A DNA stretch of 59,233 nucleotides from an uncultured Bacilli bacterium (GTDB taxonomy: Bacteria; Bacillota_I; Bacilli_A; RF39; UBA660), in the NCBI GenBank assembly GCA_934130005.1, contig CAKOXD010000009.1:1-59233 (forward strand), in the 5' to 3' direction. Made by a program: the position numbers and the translations under genes. The notes below the pieces were generated by a model that searched no databases, had not been told where the DNA came from, and saw nothing but the letters and a program-made list of their open reading frames with translations. Positions 9,361 to 18,718 of this stretch are shown in pieces (position 1 is the first letter of the stretch; every line of letters starts with the position of its first letter).

Positions 9361-9813
9361 TAAAGCTTTCCTTAAAGCTTTTCTTTTTATTTTTTCTTCA
9401 TTAGCTATTCTTTTTTCTTCTTGTTCTACTTCTTCTAAGTATTCTTTAATTATTAAATATTCCTTATTTTTTCCATTATATTCTTTTAATTTATTTCTTA
9501 TACTATCTACAGTTGTTTTATCAACGTTTTCATTTGTGTAGTGAGTATTTTTTTCTTCTTTTAATGATATATTACTTATACTTGCAAAACTTAATTTTCT
9601 ATAATTATGTACTACTTCTTTAATTAAGCAATACTTTTTAGGAAATCTATTAAATGTTTTTATCTTACTTGTTAAAGGACAAGTGCAAATATATTCTTTA
9701 TCGTCTATAGTTTTAGAAAATAATACAACACATGGTCTTTTTTTCTTATTATCAACTTTTCTATCATTAAATACTAATTTATCATGATAGACAATATTTC
9801 CAGGTTCAAACAT
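9334..9813 (-). CDS. MazF/PemK-like fold protein with basic tail
   Basis: About 159 aa. The first ~110 residues have the order seen in the MazF/PemK family: 'PGNIVYHDKLVF', then RPCVVLFS, CPLTSKIK, a central 'LSFASISNISL' strand and a 'VDKTTVDSIRNKL' helix. The C-terminal 40 residues are Lys/Arg-rich (RKALRKALRKASK) and could bind nucleic acid. The ATG at 9813 shares its A with the TGA of the upstream gene, so the pair is coupled; an in-frame GTG at 9822 is also possible. The partner does not look like a usual antitoxin. A ribonuclease or toxin role is inference. Confidence 0.5.
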   Translation of the reverse strand: MFEPGNIVYHDKLVFNDRKVDNKKKRPCVVLFSKTIDDKEYICTCPLTSKIKTFNRFPKKYCLIKEVVHNYRKLSFASISNISLKEEKNTHYTNENVDKTTVDSIRNKLKEYNGKNKEYLIIKEYLEEVEQEEKRIANEEKIKRKALRKALRKASKSNC

Positions 9814-10517
9814 CAAAGCCACCCCATATCTTCAAATGTCATTTGTCCTTTAATTTCTTTTGTTTTCTTTTTTACTTTTACTTTTTTTGGACTTTCTTCT
9901 ATTTTTTTATTTTCTATTACATTTATTGTTTTTTCTTGTTTTCTTTTATCATAAGCTAAGAACATTGCTAAATCTCTTAGATTTTTATATTTTAACTTAG
10001 GTGCATTTGTTTTTTTATCATAACTATATATTTCTAATCTAACAAAAGAATTTATAGTTTCATCAAATTCTTCATTTAATTCGTAATCTATTTCTTTTTC
10101 AAATTTCATATAATTTATATATTTTCTTATTATTGTTATATTTGTTCCTTGTAAATAACTATTTCTATAATGATTACATAGTTTTTCTAAAAATGCATAA
10201 TCATTTCTTTTAGATTTTAGATAATATTTTATATATCCTGTATCAAAAAATCTTATATCATCATAGTATGTTGGTCCATACATTAATGTTTTAATATTTT
10301 TGTTATAGTTATAAATAATTTTTAATGGTTTAGTCATTTCTTCTGGTGTTATTAAACAATATTTTAATAGTGCTTCTTTTAATTCTAATTCTTCTTTAAA
10401 ATGACTTGTAAATTTAACTAAGTCTTCTAATTTTCTATATGATAAATAATTATATGCTGGTATTTTATTAAATTCTATTATTCTTTTTTTATCAATTGTT
10501 AAATAATAATTTGCCAT
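9813..10517 (-). CDS. Hypothetical protein coupled to PemK-like gene
   Basis: A 234-aa soluble protein I do not recognise. It is rich in Tyr and Lys, mainly helical, with a Lys-rich linker near residue 215 (KKVKVKKKTKE) and a short 'GQMTFEDMGWL' tail. The start at 10517 is chosen because GGAGGAG lies seven bases upstream; a longer frame has no RBS. Its stop overlaps the start of the PemK-like gene. A strong promoter lies directly upstream. Confidence 0.6.
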   Translation of the reverse strand: MANYYLTIDKKRIIEFNKIPAYNYLSYRKLEDLVKFTSHFKEELELKEALLKYCLITPEEMTKPLKIIYNYNKNIKTLMYGPTYYDDIRFFDTGYIKYYLKSKRNDYAFLEKLCNHYRNSYLQGTNITIIRKYINYMKFEKEIDYELNEEFDETINSFVRLEIYSYDKKTNAPKLKYKNLRDLAMFLAYDKRKQEKTINVIENKKIEESPKKVKVKKKTKEIKGQMTFEDMGWL

Positions 10518-10539
10518 ATTAACTCCTCCAGTTTTACTT

Positions 10540-10567
10540 ATTATAGTCAAATAACAAATTTTGTCAA
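10540..10567 (-). promoter_or_regulatory. Sigma-A type promoter for the gene pair at 9334-10517
   Basis: TTGACA (10562-10567) and TATAAT (10540-10545) on the minus strand with a 16-base spacer, a near-consensus match. The expected leader is about 16-20 bases and contains the GGAGGAG RBS. Confidence 0.75.
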
Positions 10568-10622
10568 GAAGAGCCCATACTTATATTTTAATATAACATA
10601 ATTTAATATGAGGAGTGATTTT

Positions 10623-11426
10623 ATGATTAGTTTTTTTTATAATCTAGATCATACTATACAAGCTTTAATTGCTACTTTATTTACTTTTAGTATTACTGCT
10701 ATTGGTGCTAGCTTTGTATTTTTCTTTAAAAAAGTTAATAAAAATATTATGGATGCTATGCTTGGATTTTCAGCTGGTGTTATGATAGCTGCTTCTTTTT
10801 GGTCACTTTTATCACCATCTATTGAAATGTCAGAAAACTTAAATATGATTCCATGGCTTATAGCATTTTTAGGTTTTTTTAGTGGAGGTCTACTTCTTTT
10901 CATTGGTGATAAAGTATTCTTGTTATTTGAAAAGAAAATGAAAAATATTAAGAAAAAATCAAGTTTCAAGAGAGTTTTAATGTTAATAACTTCAATAACT
11001 CTTCATAATATTCCCGAGGGATTAGCTGTTGGAGTTGCATTTGGTTCTTTAAAATATGGTTTAGATGGTGTAACACTTGGCTCTTGTGCATTACTTGCAC
11101 TTGGTATTGGTATTCAAAACTTTCCTGAGGGTACTGCTGTTAGTGTTCCGTTAAGACGTGAAGGCTATTCTAGAAAAAGATCTTTTATTATTGGATCTTT
11201 AAGTGGTATAGTTGAACCAATTTCTGGTGTAATAGGAGCTTTATTAGTATTAAAAATTAGATTATTATTACCTTTTTTACTTGCTTTTGCTGCTGGTGCT
11301 ATGATATATGTTGTTATAGAAGAATTAGTACCTGAAAGTCAAACAAATAAAAGAAAAGACCTTATGGCCTTATTTACTTTAATTGGTTTTTCTATTATGA
11401 TGATTTTAGATGTTGCATTAGGATAA
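10623..11426 (+). CDS. ZIP family metal transporter
   Basis: About 267 aa with some eight hydrophobic segments. The paired signatures HNIPEGLAVGVA (about residue 122) and QNFPEGTAVSVPLRREG (about 155) are the metal-binding helices of ZupT-like ZIP proteins; in the second, Asn-Phe replaces the more usual His. The likely role is import of Zn or another divalent cation. The ATG at 10623 follows AGGAG by eight bases; an upstream in-frame ATG lacks an RBS. It is one of the few plus-strand core genes here and stands alone with its own terminator. Confidence 0.85.
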   Translation: MISFFYNLDHTIQALIATLFTFSITAIGASFVFFFKKVNKNIMDAMLGFSAGVMIAASFWSLLSPSIEMSENLNMIPWLIAFLGFFSGGLLLFIGDKVFLLFEKKMKNIKKKSSFKRVLMLITSITLHNIPEGLAVGVAFGSLKYGLDGVTLGSCALLALGIGIQNFPEGTAVSVPLRREGYSRKRSFIIGSLSGIVEPISGVIGALLVLKIRLLLPFLLAFAAGAMIYVVIEELVPESQTNKRKDLMALFTLIGFSIMMILDVALG

Positions 11427-11442
11427 TTTTATCCTTTTTTTA
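11421..11442 (+). terminator. Intrinsic terminator after ZIP gene
   Basis: Small stem GGATA/TATCC with a 4-base loop, then seven T. It includes the stop codon. Confidence 0.65.
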
Positions 11443-11460
11443 TTAGTTATACATAATATT

Positions 11461-12834
11461 TTAATATTTATCAATTTTTATATTATATTTACTAGGACCT
11501 TTTATTACATTTCCTTCTAAGTCGAATCTTGATGCATGACATGGACAATCAAATGTTAATTCTGTTTCGTTAAATATTAGGTTACATTTAGCATGTGGAC
11601 ACTTTCTTTTTACTATGTATTCTTTTTTTCCATTATTGTATATTATTACATCTATACCATTTATTTTAGTATATTTTATTTTATCACTTTTATATTTTAA
11701 TCCTTCATAATATCCTTTTAATGTACTGCATATATTTCCAATAATTCTTTTTTTATTATTTATTCTTAATGGATCAAATAAATCTATGTATTTATTTTTT
11801 TTATTTTCTATTAATTCTTTTATTATTTTACTTGCAACTACACTATTAGTCATTCCCCAAGTATTATATCCTGTAGCAAGTATTAAATTATCTTTTATAT
11901 ATCCTATATATGGAATATTATCGCTTGTTATAATATCAGTATTGCTCCACATATATTCTATTTTTTTATTTGGTATTTCTTTAAAATTTTCCTTATCATT
12001 TACTTTATTACATATGTTATGTGAATTTGTTAGATAAATTACATAATCTTTATAATTTCTAATAGATATAACTGGTTTATCTAAACTAATTAGTGATATA
12101 TTTCCTATAGGTTTCTTATATGCTACTAAATATGATTTTTCTAAATACGCTTTTAATGGAAAAAAATATGGATATATAAAATAAGGATAATGTGTTGCTA
12201 AAATTACTTTATTAGCTATTATTTTATATTTTTCTGTACTACATATATATTTATTATCTTTATATTTAATATCTACTATATTTGTATTTTCATATATATT
12301 TTTATTTATCAAATTAAGTAGTTCTTTTATATATTTAAGAGGATTAAAAAGATATGTATCATCCACACTAATAGAATACTTATATCTTAATAAATTTAAA
12401 TCATTTTCATTTACTTTAATTTTATTTTTTTGTAAAAATTTTTTTATTTTTTTTAAATCTTCTACATTGTTATTTACATATAAATATGATTTTGTTTTAG
12501 TAAAATCACATTCTATATTATTTTTTTCTACTCTATTTTTTATGATTTTAATTGCTTCTATTTGTTTTTTTAAATAAATTGTTGCTTTTTTTTCATTATT
12601 ATTTATTATATTTAATAATATATCTTGTAAATATGTTAATTTTCCTGTTGTATTTAAGGTTACTCCTCTACCTATTCTATTTCTTTCTACTAAACATACA
12701 TTTTTATCTTTTAATTCATATAGTGTATTTATTCCTGTTATTCCGCCACCTATTATTAATATATCTACAGTTATATTTTTATCAAGCTCTTTATATTCTT
12801 TTATTTTTATTTCATCCCATATACTTTTATTCAT
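11461..12834 (-). CDS. FAD-dependent oxidoreductase with C-terminal Rieske domain
   Basis: 457 aa. The N-terminus has a dinucleotide-binding motif (VDILIIGGGITGINTLYEL) and a DAO-type FAD fold; the end of the FAD domain reads 'LILATGYNTWGMTNS'. The C-terminal ~80 residues carry a Rieske [2Fe-2S] signature, CPH at about 420 and CPCHASRFD about 17 residues later. The layout matches Bacillus YhfW-type proteins, whose substrate is not established. The ATG at 12834 follows AGGTGAT, so I reject the longer frame to 12879. It is soluble and probably monocistronic. An iron-sulfur oxidoreductase is notable in such a reduced-looking genome. Confidence 0.85.
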   Translation of the reverse strand: MNKSIWDEIKIKEYKELDKNITVDILIIGGGITGINTLYELKDKNVCLVERNRIGRGVTLNTTGKLTYLQDILLNIINNNEKKATIYLKKQIEAIKIIKNRVEKNNIECDFTKTKSYLYVNNNVEDLKKIKKFLQKNKIKVNENDLNLLRYKYSISVDDTYLFNPLKYIKELLNLINKNIYENTNIVDIKYKDNKYICSTEKYKIIANKVILATHYPYFIYPYFFPLKAYLEKSYLVAYKKPIGNISLISLDKPVISIRNYKDYVIYLTNSHNICNKVNDKENFKEIPNKKIEYMWSNTDIITSDNIPYIGYIKDNLILATGYNTWGMTNSVVASKIIKELIENKKNKYIDLFDPLRINNKKRIIGNICSTLKGYYEGLKYKSDKIKYTKINGIDVIIYNNGKKEYIVKRKCPHAKCNLIFNETELTFDCPCHASRFDLEGNVIKGPSKYNIKIDKY

Positions 12835-12875
12835 TTTATCACCTAATGTATTATGGTTATATTTGTTTTTTTTAT

Positions 12876-12907
12876 ACAAAAAATAGAAGAAATTGTCTTC
12901 TATTTTA
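12876..12907 (-). terminator. Intrinsic terminator of the hisS-aspS operon
   Basis: Stem AAAATAGAAGA/TCTTCTATTTT followed by T-rich sequence on the minus strand, 30 bases past the aspS stop. Confidence 0.85.
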
Positions 12908-12936
12908 AATTTTATATAACATTATTATTTACACAT

Positions 12937-14250
12937 TTAAGGATTTAATCTATTTGGTCCTCTAAATATAAATTGAGCATTTTTAATTGTTAATCCGAGT
13001 AATAGCATGGTAAGTCTATCTACTCCTATAGCAAATCCACCATGAGGAGGACATCCATATTTAAAGAATTCTAAATAGAATTTTACATCTTCTTTTAATC
13101 CTTTTTCATTTGCATTTTTAACAAGTTCTTCATATCTATGCTCTCTTTGTGCCCCACTTGTTATTTCTGTACCTCTCCATATTAAATCATATCCTTGTAA
13201 TACACCATTTTCATCTCTCATATGATAAAATGGTCTTTTAGTAGCTGCATATCCTACTACAAAAATAAATTCACTATTATATTTTTCTAATGCATATTTA
13301 TAAGTTAGTTTTTCTGCTTCAGCATTCATATCTCCAATGTCTTCTGTTGGAATTTCAAAATTATATCTCTCATGTAATTCTTGATATAATTCTTTTAGCG
13401 TTACTCTTGGAAATGGTTTAGTTGGTACTATTACTTCTTTATCAAATAATTCTTTTATTTTATCAGAATATTTTTCTTTTACCTTTTTAAGTCCTGCTAT
13501 AAGTAAATCTTCTTCTAGACTCATTACATCTTCATATGAATCTATATATGAAAACTCTAAATCAAATGAAGTAAATTCAGTAGCATGTCTATTTGTATTT
13601 GAATTTTCTGCTCTAAATGCTGGAGCTACTTCAAATATTTTAGACATTCCTGCTGCCATAGCCATTTGCTTATAAAATTGTGGTGATTGAGCTAAATAGG
13701 CTTTTCTATCAAAATATTTAACTTCAAATACTTCACTTCCTGATTCACTTGCTGTTCCAATTAATTTTGGAGTATGAATTTCAGTAAAATCATTTTGATA
13801 TAAATATTCTCTCATAGCTTGTACCATTGTTGATTCTATTTGACGTGCTAACATATTTTTTTCGTTTCTTAAATCTAGCCATCTAAAGTCTAATCTTGTA
13901 TCTATATTTACACCATCTAAATTATTATAATCAAATGGTAAATTTTCTGCTTTACTAGTAATTTCTATTTTAGTTGGTATAAGTTCCATTTTACCTAATT
14001 TTACAGCTTCATTTTGAACTAATTTTCCTGTTACTTTTACTGTACTATCTACTGTTAATGAATTCATTATATCAAGTAATTCTTTGTTTTTTTCTTCACT
14101 TTTTTCAATAGTCATTTGTAATTTTCCAGTACTATCTCTTAGAATTACAAACATTACCCATTTTTTATCTCTTATGGTATCAATGAATCCACTAAATTCT
14201 ATTTCTTTATCTATATAATTATTTAATTCATTTACATATATTTTTTTCAT
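12937..14250 (-). CDS. aspS: Aspartyl-tRNA synthetase, archaeal type, probably non-discriminating
   Basis: 437-aa class II synthetase charging tRNA-Asp with Asp. The N-terminal OB-fold domain (residues 1-105) is followed by RLDFRWLDLRNEKN, motif 2 (FEVAPAFRAEN, then NRHATEFTSFDLE) and motif 3 (GGFAIGVDRLTMLL). At about 430 aa it lacks the bacterial GAD insertion (bacterial AspRS is about 590 aa), so it is the archaeal/eukaryal type. In bacteria this type often also mischarges tRNA-Asn and then needs GatCAB; that is inference here. It is the last gene of the T-box operon, two bases after hisS. Confidence 0.93.
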   Translation of the reverse strand: MKKIYVNELNNYIDKEIEFSGFIDTIRDKKWVMFVILRDSTGKLQMTIEKSEEKNKELLDIMNSLTVDSTVKVTGKLVQNEAVKLGKMELIPTKIEITSKAENLPFDYNNLDGVNIDTRLDFRWLDLRNEKNMLARQIESTMVQAMREYLYQNDFTEIHTPKLIGTASESGSEVFEVKYFDRKAYLAQSPQFYKQMAMAAGMSKIFEVAPAFRAENSNTNRHATEFTSFDLEFSYIDSYEDVMSLEEDLLIAGLKKVKEKYSDKIKELFDKEVIVPTKPFPRVTLKELYQELHERYNFEIPTEDIGDMNAEAEKLTYKYALEKYNSEFIFVVGYAATKRPFYHMRDENGVLQGYDLIWRGTEITSGAQREHRYEELVKNANEKGLKEDVKFYLEFFKYGCPPHGGFAIGVDRLTMLLLGLTIKNAQFIFRGPNRLNP

Positions 14251-14252
14251 TT

Positions 14253-15524
14253 TTATTCCTCTTCTATTTTACTATCTAAAAATTCTAATAATTCTTCTTC
14301 TTTTATTTTATATTCTGTTTTACTAATATTTTCTTTTACAGTTAATATATTACTATTTACTTCTTCTTCTCCTATTATAATTATATATTTAGGATTTAAT
14401 CTATCTACTTGTTTAAAATTTGATTTTAAATTTCTATTCATATAATCAATATCTGTTTTAAATCCATTCATTCTTAAGTTTTGACATAATTTGTATGAAT
14501 ATTTTTTTTCATTTTCACTCATCGGAATTATATATATATCTAAATTATCGTCTTCTATTTTTATATTTTCTGCCTTTATAGCATTAAGTAATCTCTCAAG
14601 TCCTAGTGCGAAACCAACAGCACATGTATTAGGTCCCCCCAACATTTCTACTAAGCCATTATATCTTCCACCACCACATAATACATTATTGCTTCCAAAG
14701 TCTTTTATATCAGCTTCTACCTCAAATACAGTATTTGTATAATAATCAAGTCCTCTTACAATTGATGAATCTACCTTGTATTCTATTTCCATCAAGTCTA
14801 AATATTCTTGTACTTTTTTAAAATGATTCATTGATTCTTCATTTAAGTAATCTAATATTTTTGGAGCATTTTTCATACATTCCTTATCATGATCTATTTT
14901 GCAATCTAGTATTCTTAATGGATTTTTTAAAAATCTATTTTTACAATCATCACATAGTTCTTCTAAATGTGGTTTAAAATGATTTAGTAATGCTTCTTTA
15001 TACTTTAATCTTGATTCTATATCTCCTAGTGAATTAATATTTACTTTTATTCCTTTTAATCCAATTAGTTTATATAAATTTACTGGTATACTTATTACTT
15101 CAGCATCTAACATTGGATCATTTGATCCAAATACTTCTACACCAAATTGATAAAATTCTCTAAATCTTCCAGATTGTGGCCTTTCATATCTATACATTGG
15201 TCCATAATACCAATTTTTAACTGGAATAGATGGATCAGCATATCTTTTATTTTCAATGAAGCTTCTTACTACACCTGCTGTTCCTTCTGGTCTTAAAGTC
15301 ATTAGTCTATCACCACGATCTTTAAAATCATATGTTTCTTTTGATACTATGTCACTAGTTTCTCCAACACCTCTATGAAATAATTCGCTTGCTTCAAAAA
15401 GAGGGGTTCTTACATATTCATAGTTATATTTTTCCATTAATGCTTCTAATAATTTTTCTATATATTTTATTTCTTTATTATTTTCTTTATATACATCATA
15501 TGTTCCTTTTGGTTTTTGTATCAT
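14253..15524 (-). CDS. hisS: Histidyl-tRNA synthetase
   Basis: 423-aa class II enzyme of normal length. Visible: KGTYDV at the start, LRPEGTAGVVR, motif 2 'YRYERPQSGRFREFYQFG', the histidine-binding RGLDYYTNTVFE, GGGRYNGL and motif 3 'AVGFALGLERL', then the C-terminal anticodon-binding domain (LDIYIIPM onward). RBS AAGGTGAT before the ATG. It follows the ClpX-like gene by 29 bases with no terminator between, and aspS follows by 2 bases. It therefore appears to share the tRNA-Asp T-box 3 kb upstream, in line with T-box control of hisS-aspS operons known in Bacilli. Confidence 0.95.
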   Translation of the reverse strand: MIQKPKGTYDVYKENNKEIKYIEKLLEALMEKYNYEYVRTPLFEASELFHRGVGETSDIVSKETYDFKDRGDRLMTLRPEGTAGVVRSFIENKRYADPSIPVKNWYYGPMYRYERPQSGRFREFYQFGVEVFGSNDPMLDAEVISIPVNLYKLIGLKGIKVNINSLGDIESRLKYKEALLNHFKPHLEELCDDCKNRFLKNPLRILDCKIDHDKECMKNAPKILDYLNEESMNHFKKVQEYLDLMEIEYKVDSSIVRGLDYYTNTVFEVEADIKDFGSNNVLCGGGRYNGLVEMLGGPNTCAVGFALGLERLLNAIKAENIKIEDDNLDIYIIPMSENEKKYSYKLCQNLRMNGFKTDIDYMNRNLKSNFKQVDRLNPKYIIIIGEEEVNSNILTVKENISKTEYKIKEEELLEFLDSKIEEE

Positions 15525-15553
15525 ATTATCACCTTCTTTATTATAACAAATTT

Positions 15554-17032
15554 TTATTTCAATTTATATATTTTAGGGTTATTTATAGTTTCTTCAGTTA
15601 ATATAACTTCACTATATTTACTATTACTTGTCATTATTTGCCATCTTAATTCATTAATTGATTCTTCTACTATTCTTTTTAGTGATCTAGCTCCTGTATT
15701 TAATTCAATACTTTTCTTAGCTACTTCAGTAATAAAACCATCATCGTAATTAAAATCAATATTATAGTTTTGTTTAAAGAATTCCTTATAAAATAATAAA
15801 GGACTATTTGTTGATGATTCAAGTATTTCTATTAGAGTATTTAAATCTAAATCATTCATTATTGATAGTATTGGAAATCTACCTATAAATTCGCTTGGCA
15901 TCATTCCTATTTTAGTAAAATCTTCTAATGTATAACTTGTTATATCTTCTTTTTTGTTAAATCCTATAGTTTTTTTACCCTTATATTCTAATACATTTGT
16001 AAATGCTCCTAATGCATATACAGATAGCTTTGATGTATTAAAGCGATATACTTTATTATTATATTTTACATTAAATTCTGTTCCATCTAAAAATGGTAAT
16101 AATGAATTTAATACTCCTCTACCTGCTACATCATCATTGCTTGAACTTCCTTTTTTATCTATTTCATCAAGTGCGACTATACCATGTTCTGCTACTTCTA
16201 AATTTCCATTTGCTAGTGATAGTAATGGTAATAATATATTTCCTTCTATTGTTCCTCCTACATATCCTGCTACTGTTATTTGTGTTGAATCTGTTCTAAC
16301 AAATGGTCTATCTATTAAATTCCCTATAGTTCTAATTATTTCTGTTTTTCCAGTACCAGTATTTCCTACTATTAAACATCTATTTCTTTCACTTGGTCTT
16401 TTAGCAAATTCGTCTATTTTAATTGAAGTTAAAACATCTTTTATTACTTTATCTTGACCTTTTACTACTTTTTTAGTTTCTTCATATAAATAATTTATAT
16501 CCATGCTTGTTTTTTTTGGTTTAAATACTTCTTCTAATTCTTTTTGTCTTGTATCATGGTCTTTTACATCATATTTTTCATCATATATTTTAAGTAAACT
16601 ATTTAAATTTTCTTTCATTTTTAAATAATCATTTTTATTATCTAATTTTTCAAAAAATTCATAATTTATTTGTTCTTCTTTTAGATTTTCTAAATCTATT
16701 TCATGTATATCTAATTTTCCTATTTTATAATTATATTCTGCTATATAAACTATTCTACTATAATCTTCAAAATATTTTTCACATTGTTCTTCTATTTTAT
16801 ATATTTTATTACTATAAAATTCATCTAGTGTTTCTAATTTTATTTCATTATCAAAACAATATTTATTTTCATAATTTTCTATTGTTTCTATTGAAGGTAT
16901 TACTTTTCCATCTTCTTTTATAAATTTATTATCTTTTATTTCACCTAATATATAACATACTGGTTTATATAAACAAAACACTCCTTCTTCTAAAACTATT
17001 TTTTCCATTAAAATTGCACAATATTTATCCAT
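15554..17032 (-). CDS. ClpX-like AAA+ unfoldase with a novel N-terminal domain
   Basis: 492 aa. Residues 165-492 are ClpX-like: P-loop GNTGTGKT, Walker B IVALDEIDK, pore region 'DSTQITVAGYVGGTIEG', GMMPSEFIGRFPIL, and sensor 2 TGARSLKRIVEE. The tract KTIGFN is at the place of the ClpX IGF loop that docks on ClpP, so ClpP partnership is plausible. The ClpX zinc finger is absent; the first ~160 residues form an acidic domain I do not recognise. The ATG overlaps the RBS zone after the CbxX-like stop (9-base gap). It is therefore co-transcribed with CbxX-like, hisS and aspS under the T-box. Confidence 0.85.
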   Translation of the reverse strand: MDKYCAILMEKIVLEEGVFCLYKPVCYILGEIKDNKFIKEDGKVIPSIETIENYENKYCFDNEIKLETLDEFYSNKIYKIEEQCEKYFEDYSRIVYIAEYNYKIGKLDIHEIDLENLKEEQINYEFFEKLDNKNDYLKMKENLNSLLKIYDEKYDVKDHDTRQKELEEVFKPKKTSMDINYLYEETKKVVKGQDKVIKDVLTSIKIDEFAKRPSERNRCLIVGNTGTGKTEIIRTIGNLIDRPFVRTDSTQITVAGYVGGTIEGNILLPLLSLANGNLEVAEHGIVALDEIDKKGSSSNDDVAGRGVLNSLLPFLDGTEFNVKYNNKVYRFNTSKLSVYALGAFTNVLEYKGKKTIGFNKKEDITSYTLEDFTKIGMMPSEFIGRFPILSIMNDLDLNTLIEILESSTNSPLLFYKEFFKQNYNIDFNYDDGFITEVAKKSIELNTGARSLKRIVEESINELRWQIMTSNSKYSEVILTEETINNPKIYKLK

Positions 17033-17041
17033 AATATCCCC

Positions 17042-18496
17042 CTAAAAGCCTAATTTTTTTACTTTTTGTTTAAAAAGTAATGAATCTAATACATCTTGTG
17101 TTAAATCTTTACTTGTTAATGTTTTTAATATTTCTACATCTGTTTCTTTTTCTGTGTTTGATGAATGTTCTAATATTATTTTTTCTAATAATTTATCTAT
17201 ATATCTACCATTACCAAAGTTTTTACTTTCTTTAGCAATATTTACTTGTTTTTTTATTTGTTCTTTTAATTCTTCTTCTACTTTAAATCCCATATTTTCT
17301 GCTTTTTTTATAAATATTTCTAGTAATTGTTCTACATTGTAATCTTCATATTCTAAATAATATCCTATACGTGATGAAAGTCCAGGATTTAATTCCATAA
17401 ATTTTTTCATTTCATCTTTATAACCTGCAAATATAAATACTGTTTCCTTTTTTTCTAGTTCTTTTAATATTTCAACTAAAGCTTCATCTGCGAAGTCTTG
17501 AGCATCTGATGAGAATACATATGCTTCATCTATAAATATTACTCCTCCTTTATGTTCTTTTATGAATTTAGCTGTTTTAATTGCGGTTTGTCCTACATAA
17601 CCAGCTATTAGTTCTCTTGGAGTTATTTCAGCAAATGAATCACTACTTAAATATCCCATACTATGATATAATTTTCCTATTATTCTTGCTACTGTAGTTT
17701 TTCCTGTTCCTGGATTACCTGTAAAAAACATATGTAAATTTGGATCATTTAGTTTTAAATTTTCTTTTACTTTTTCTCTAAAATTTAAATATTTTTGTAA
17801 TTTTATTACTTCTCTTTTTATATTATCTAATCCTATTAAATTATCTAATTCATTTAATACTTCATTTAATTCTTCATCTTTTTGTTTTTTTTCTGTTTTT
17901 TCTTTTGCAGCTTCTTTTTCTTTTAGAGATTCTATTGAATCTGTTACTGCACCAATTACTTTATTTAATCTTTCTGTTAAAAAATCATATTTCTTTTCTT
18001 CTAATAAATTTTTTGCTGCTTTTAAATCTTTGACATTAATAACAACATTATCTCCTATATTACTATCATATGAGACTGAGAATTTTTTAAAAAGATCATC
18101 TGTATCTTTAATATCTTTAAATATTTTTCCATTTGAAACTAATATTTTAATTGAATCTGTTTCTTCATCATAATAACCTATAGTTAAAACATCCATTAAA
18201 TCATCTAAATATTTACATGCTAATTCTGTTGTATTTTCTGTTTGATATTTTTCTTTTAAAAAAGATAATTGTACTGGATATCCATAACAACATGTTTCAT
18301 CTGATATTAGAAAATAAGGACATTCTAAACTTTGAATAACAACTTTTTTTCCTGAATCATCATAATATGTTAATTCTTCTAATTCATCTGCTATATCAAT
18401 GTATGCATTTGTAATTACTCCTATTTGTTTAAATACATATAAATTTTCTGTTAATTTTTCTTTTTCAAATAAACCTGCCATATAAGTTTCTTCCAT
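17042..18496 (-). CDS. CbxX/SpoVK-type AAA+ ATPase
   Basis: 484 aa. An unrecognised N-terminal domain (1-190) and a Lys/Glu coiled region (190-215) precede one AAA+ module. The module shows LDNLIGLDNIK, Walker A TGNPGTGKTT, ELIAGYVGQTA, Walker B GGVIFIDEAY, 'PGLSSRIGYYLEYEDY' and the C-terminal lid FGNGRYIDKLLEK. This is the CbbX/SpoVK/EccA group, which remodels protein complexes. The ATG at 18496 follows AGGAGG. It is the first gene after the T-box leader and is followed by the ClpX-like gene, so I infer a two-ATPase remodelling system produced when charged tRNA-Asp is low. Confidence 0.87.
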   Translation of the reverse strand: MEETYMAGLFEKEKLTENLYVFKQIGVITNAYIDIADELEELTYYDDSGKKVVIQSLECPYFLISDETCCYGYPVQLSFLKEKYQTENTTELACKYLDDLMDVLTIGYYDEETDSIKILVSNGKIFKDIKDTDDLFKKFSVSYDSNIGDNVVINVKDLKAAKNLLEEKKYDFLTERLNKVIGAVTDSIESLKEKEAAKEKTEKKQKDEELNEVLNELDNLIGLDNIKREVIKLQKYLNFREKVKENLKLNDPNLHMFFTGNPGTGKTTVARIIGKLYHSMGYLSSDSFAEITPRELIAGYVGQTAIKTAKFIKEHKGGVIFIDEAYVFSSDAQDFADEALVEILKELEKKETVFIFAGYKDEMKKFMELNPGLSSRIGYYLEYEDYNVEQLLEIFIKKAENMGFKVEEELKEQIKKQVNIAKESKNFGNGRYIDKLLEKIILEHSSNTEKETDVEILKTLTSKDLTQDVLDSLLFKQKVKKLGF

Positions 18497-18514
18497 AATA
18501 ACCCTCCTAAATAC

Positions 18515-18712
18515 ACAAAAAATCTATAATTATAAGGGCGAATTAATCGCTGTGCCACCTTATTTTATAGATTTAACTACCTCTAATCTTTAACGCAGAT
18601 ATACGATTTATTTTTAATTTTGATGTCTTCTATATATTTATATTAAATGTTTTCACCTACCACATTTTCTCTATAAATAATTAATATATATACTCTTTCA
18701 AAAAAATAATTT
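18515..18712 (-). promoter_or_regulatory. T-box leader, tRNA-Asp specific
   Basis: Untranslated leader on the minus strand. Stem I shows AGTA (18691-18694) facing GAA plus the specifier GAC (18627-18625), and a distal AGAG...TGTGGTAGGTGAAAACA element. The T-box sequence AGGTGGCACAGCG lies at 18560-18548. The terminator pairs AATCTATAA with TTATAGATT and is followed by six T (about 18515-18573). GAC is an Asp codon, and the acceptor-binding UGGC would pair with discriminator G73, as in tRNA-Asp. Uncharged tRNA-Asp should favour read-through into the downstream genes ending in hisS-aspS. Confidence 0.85.
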
Positions 18713-18718
18713 ACATTT

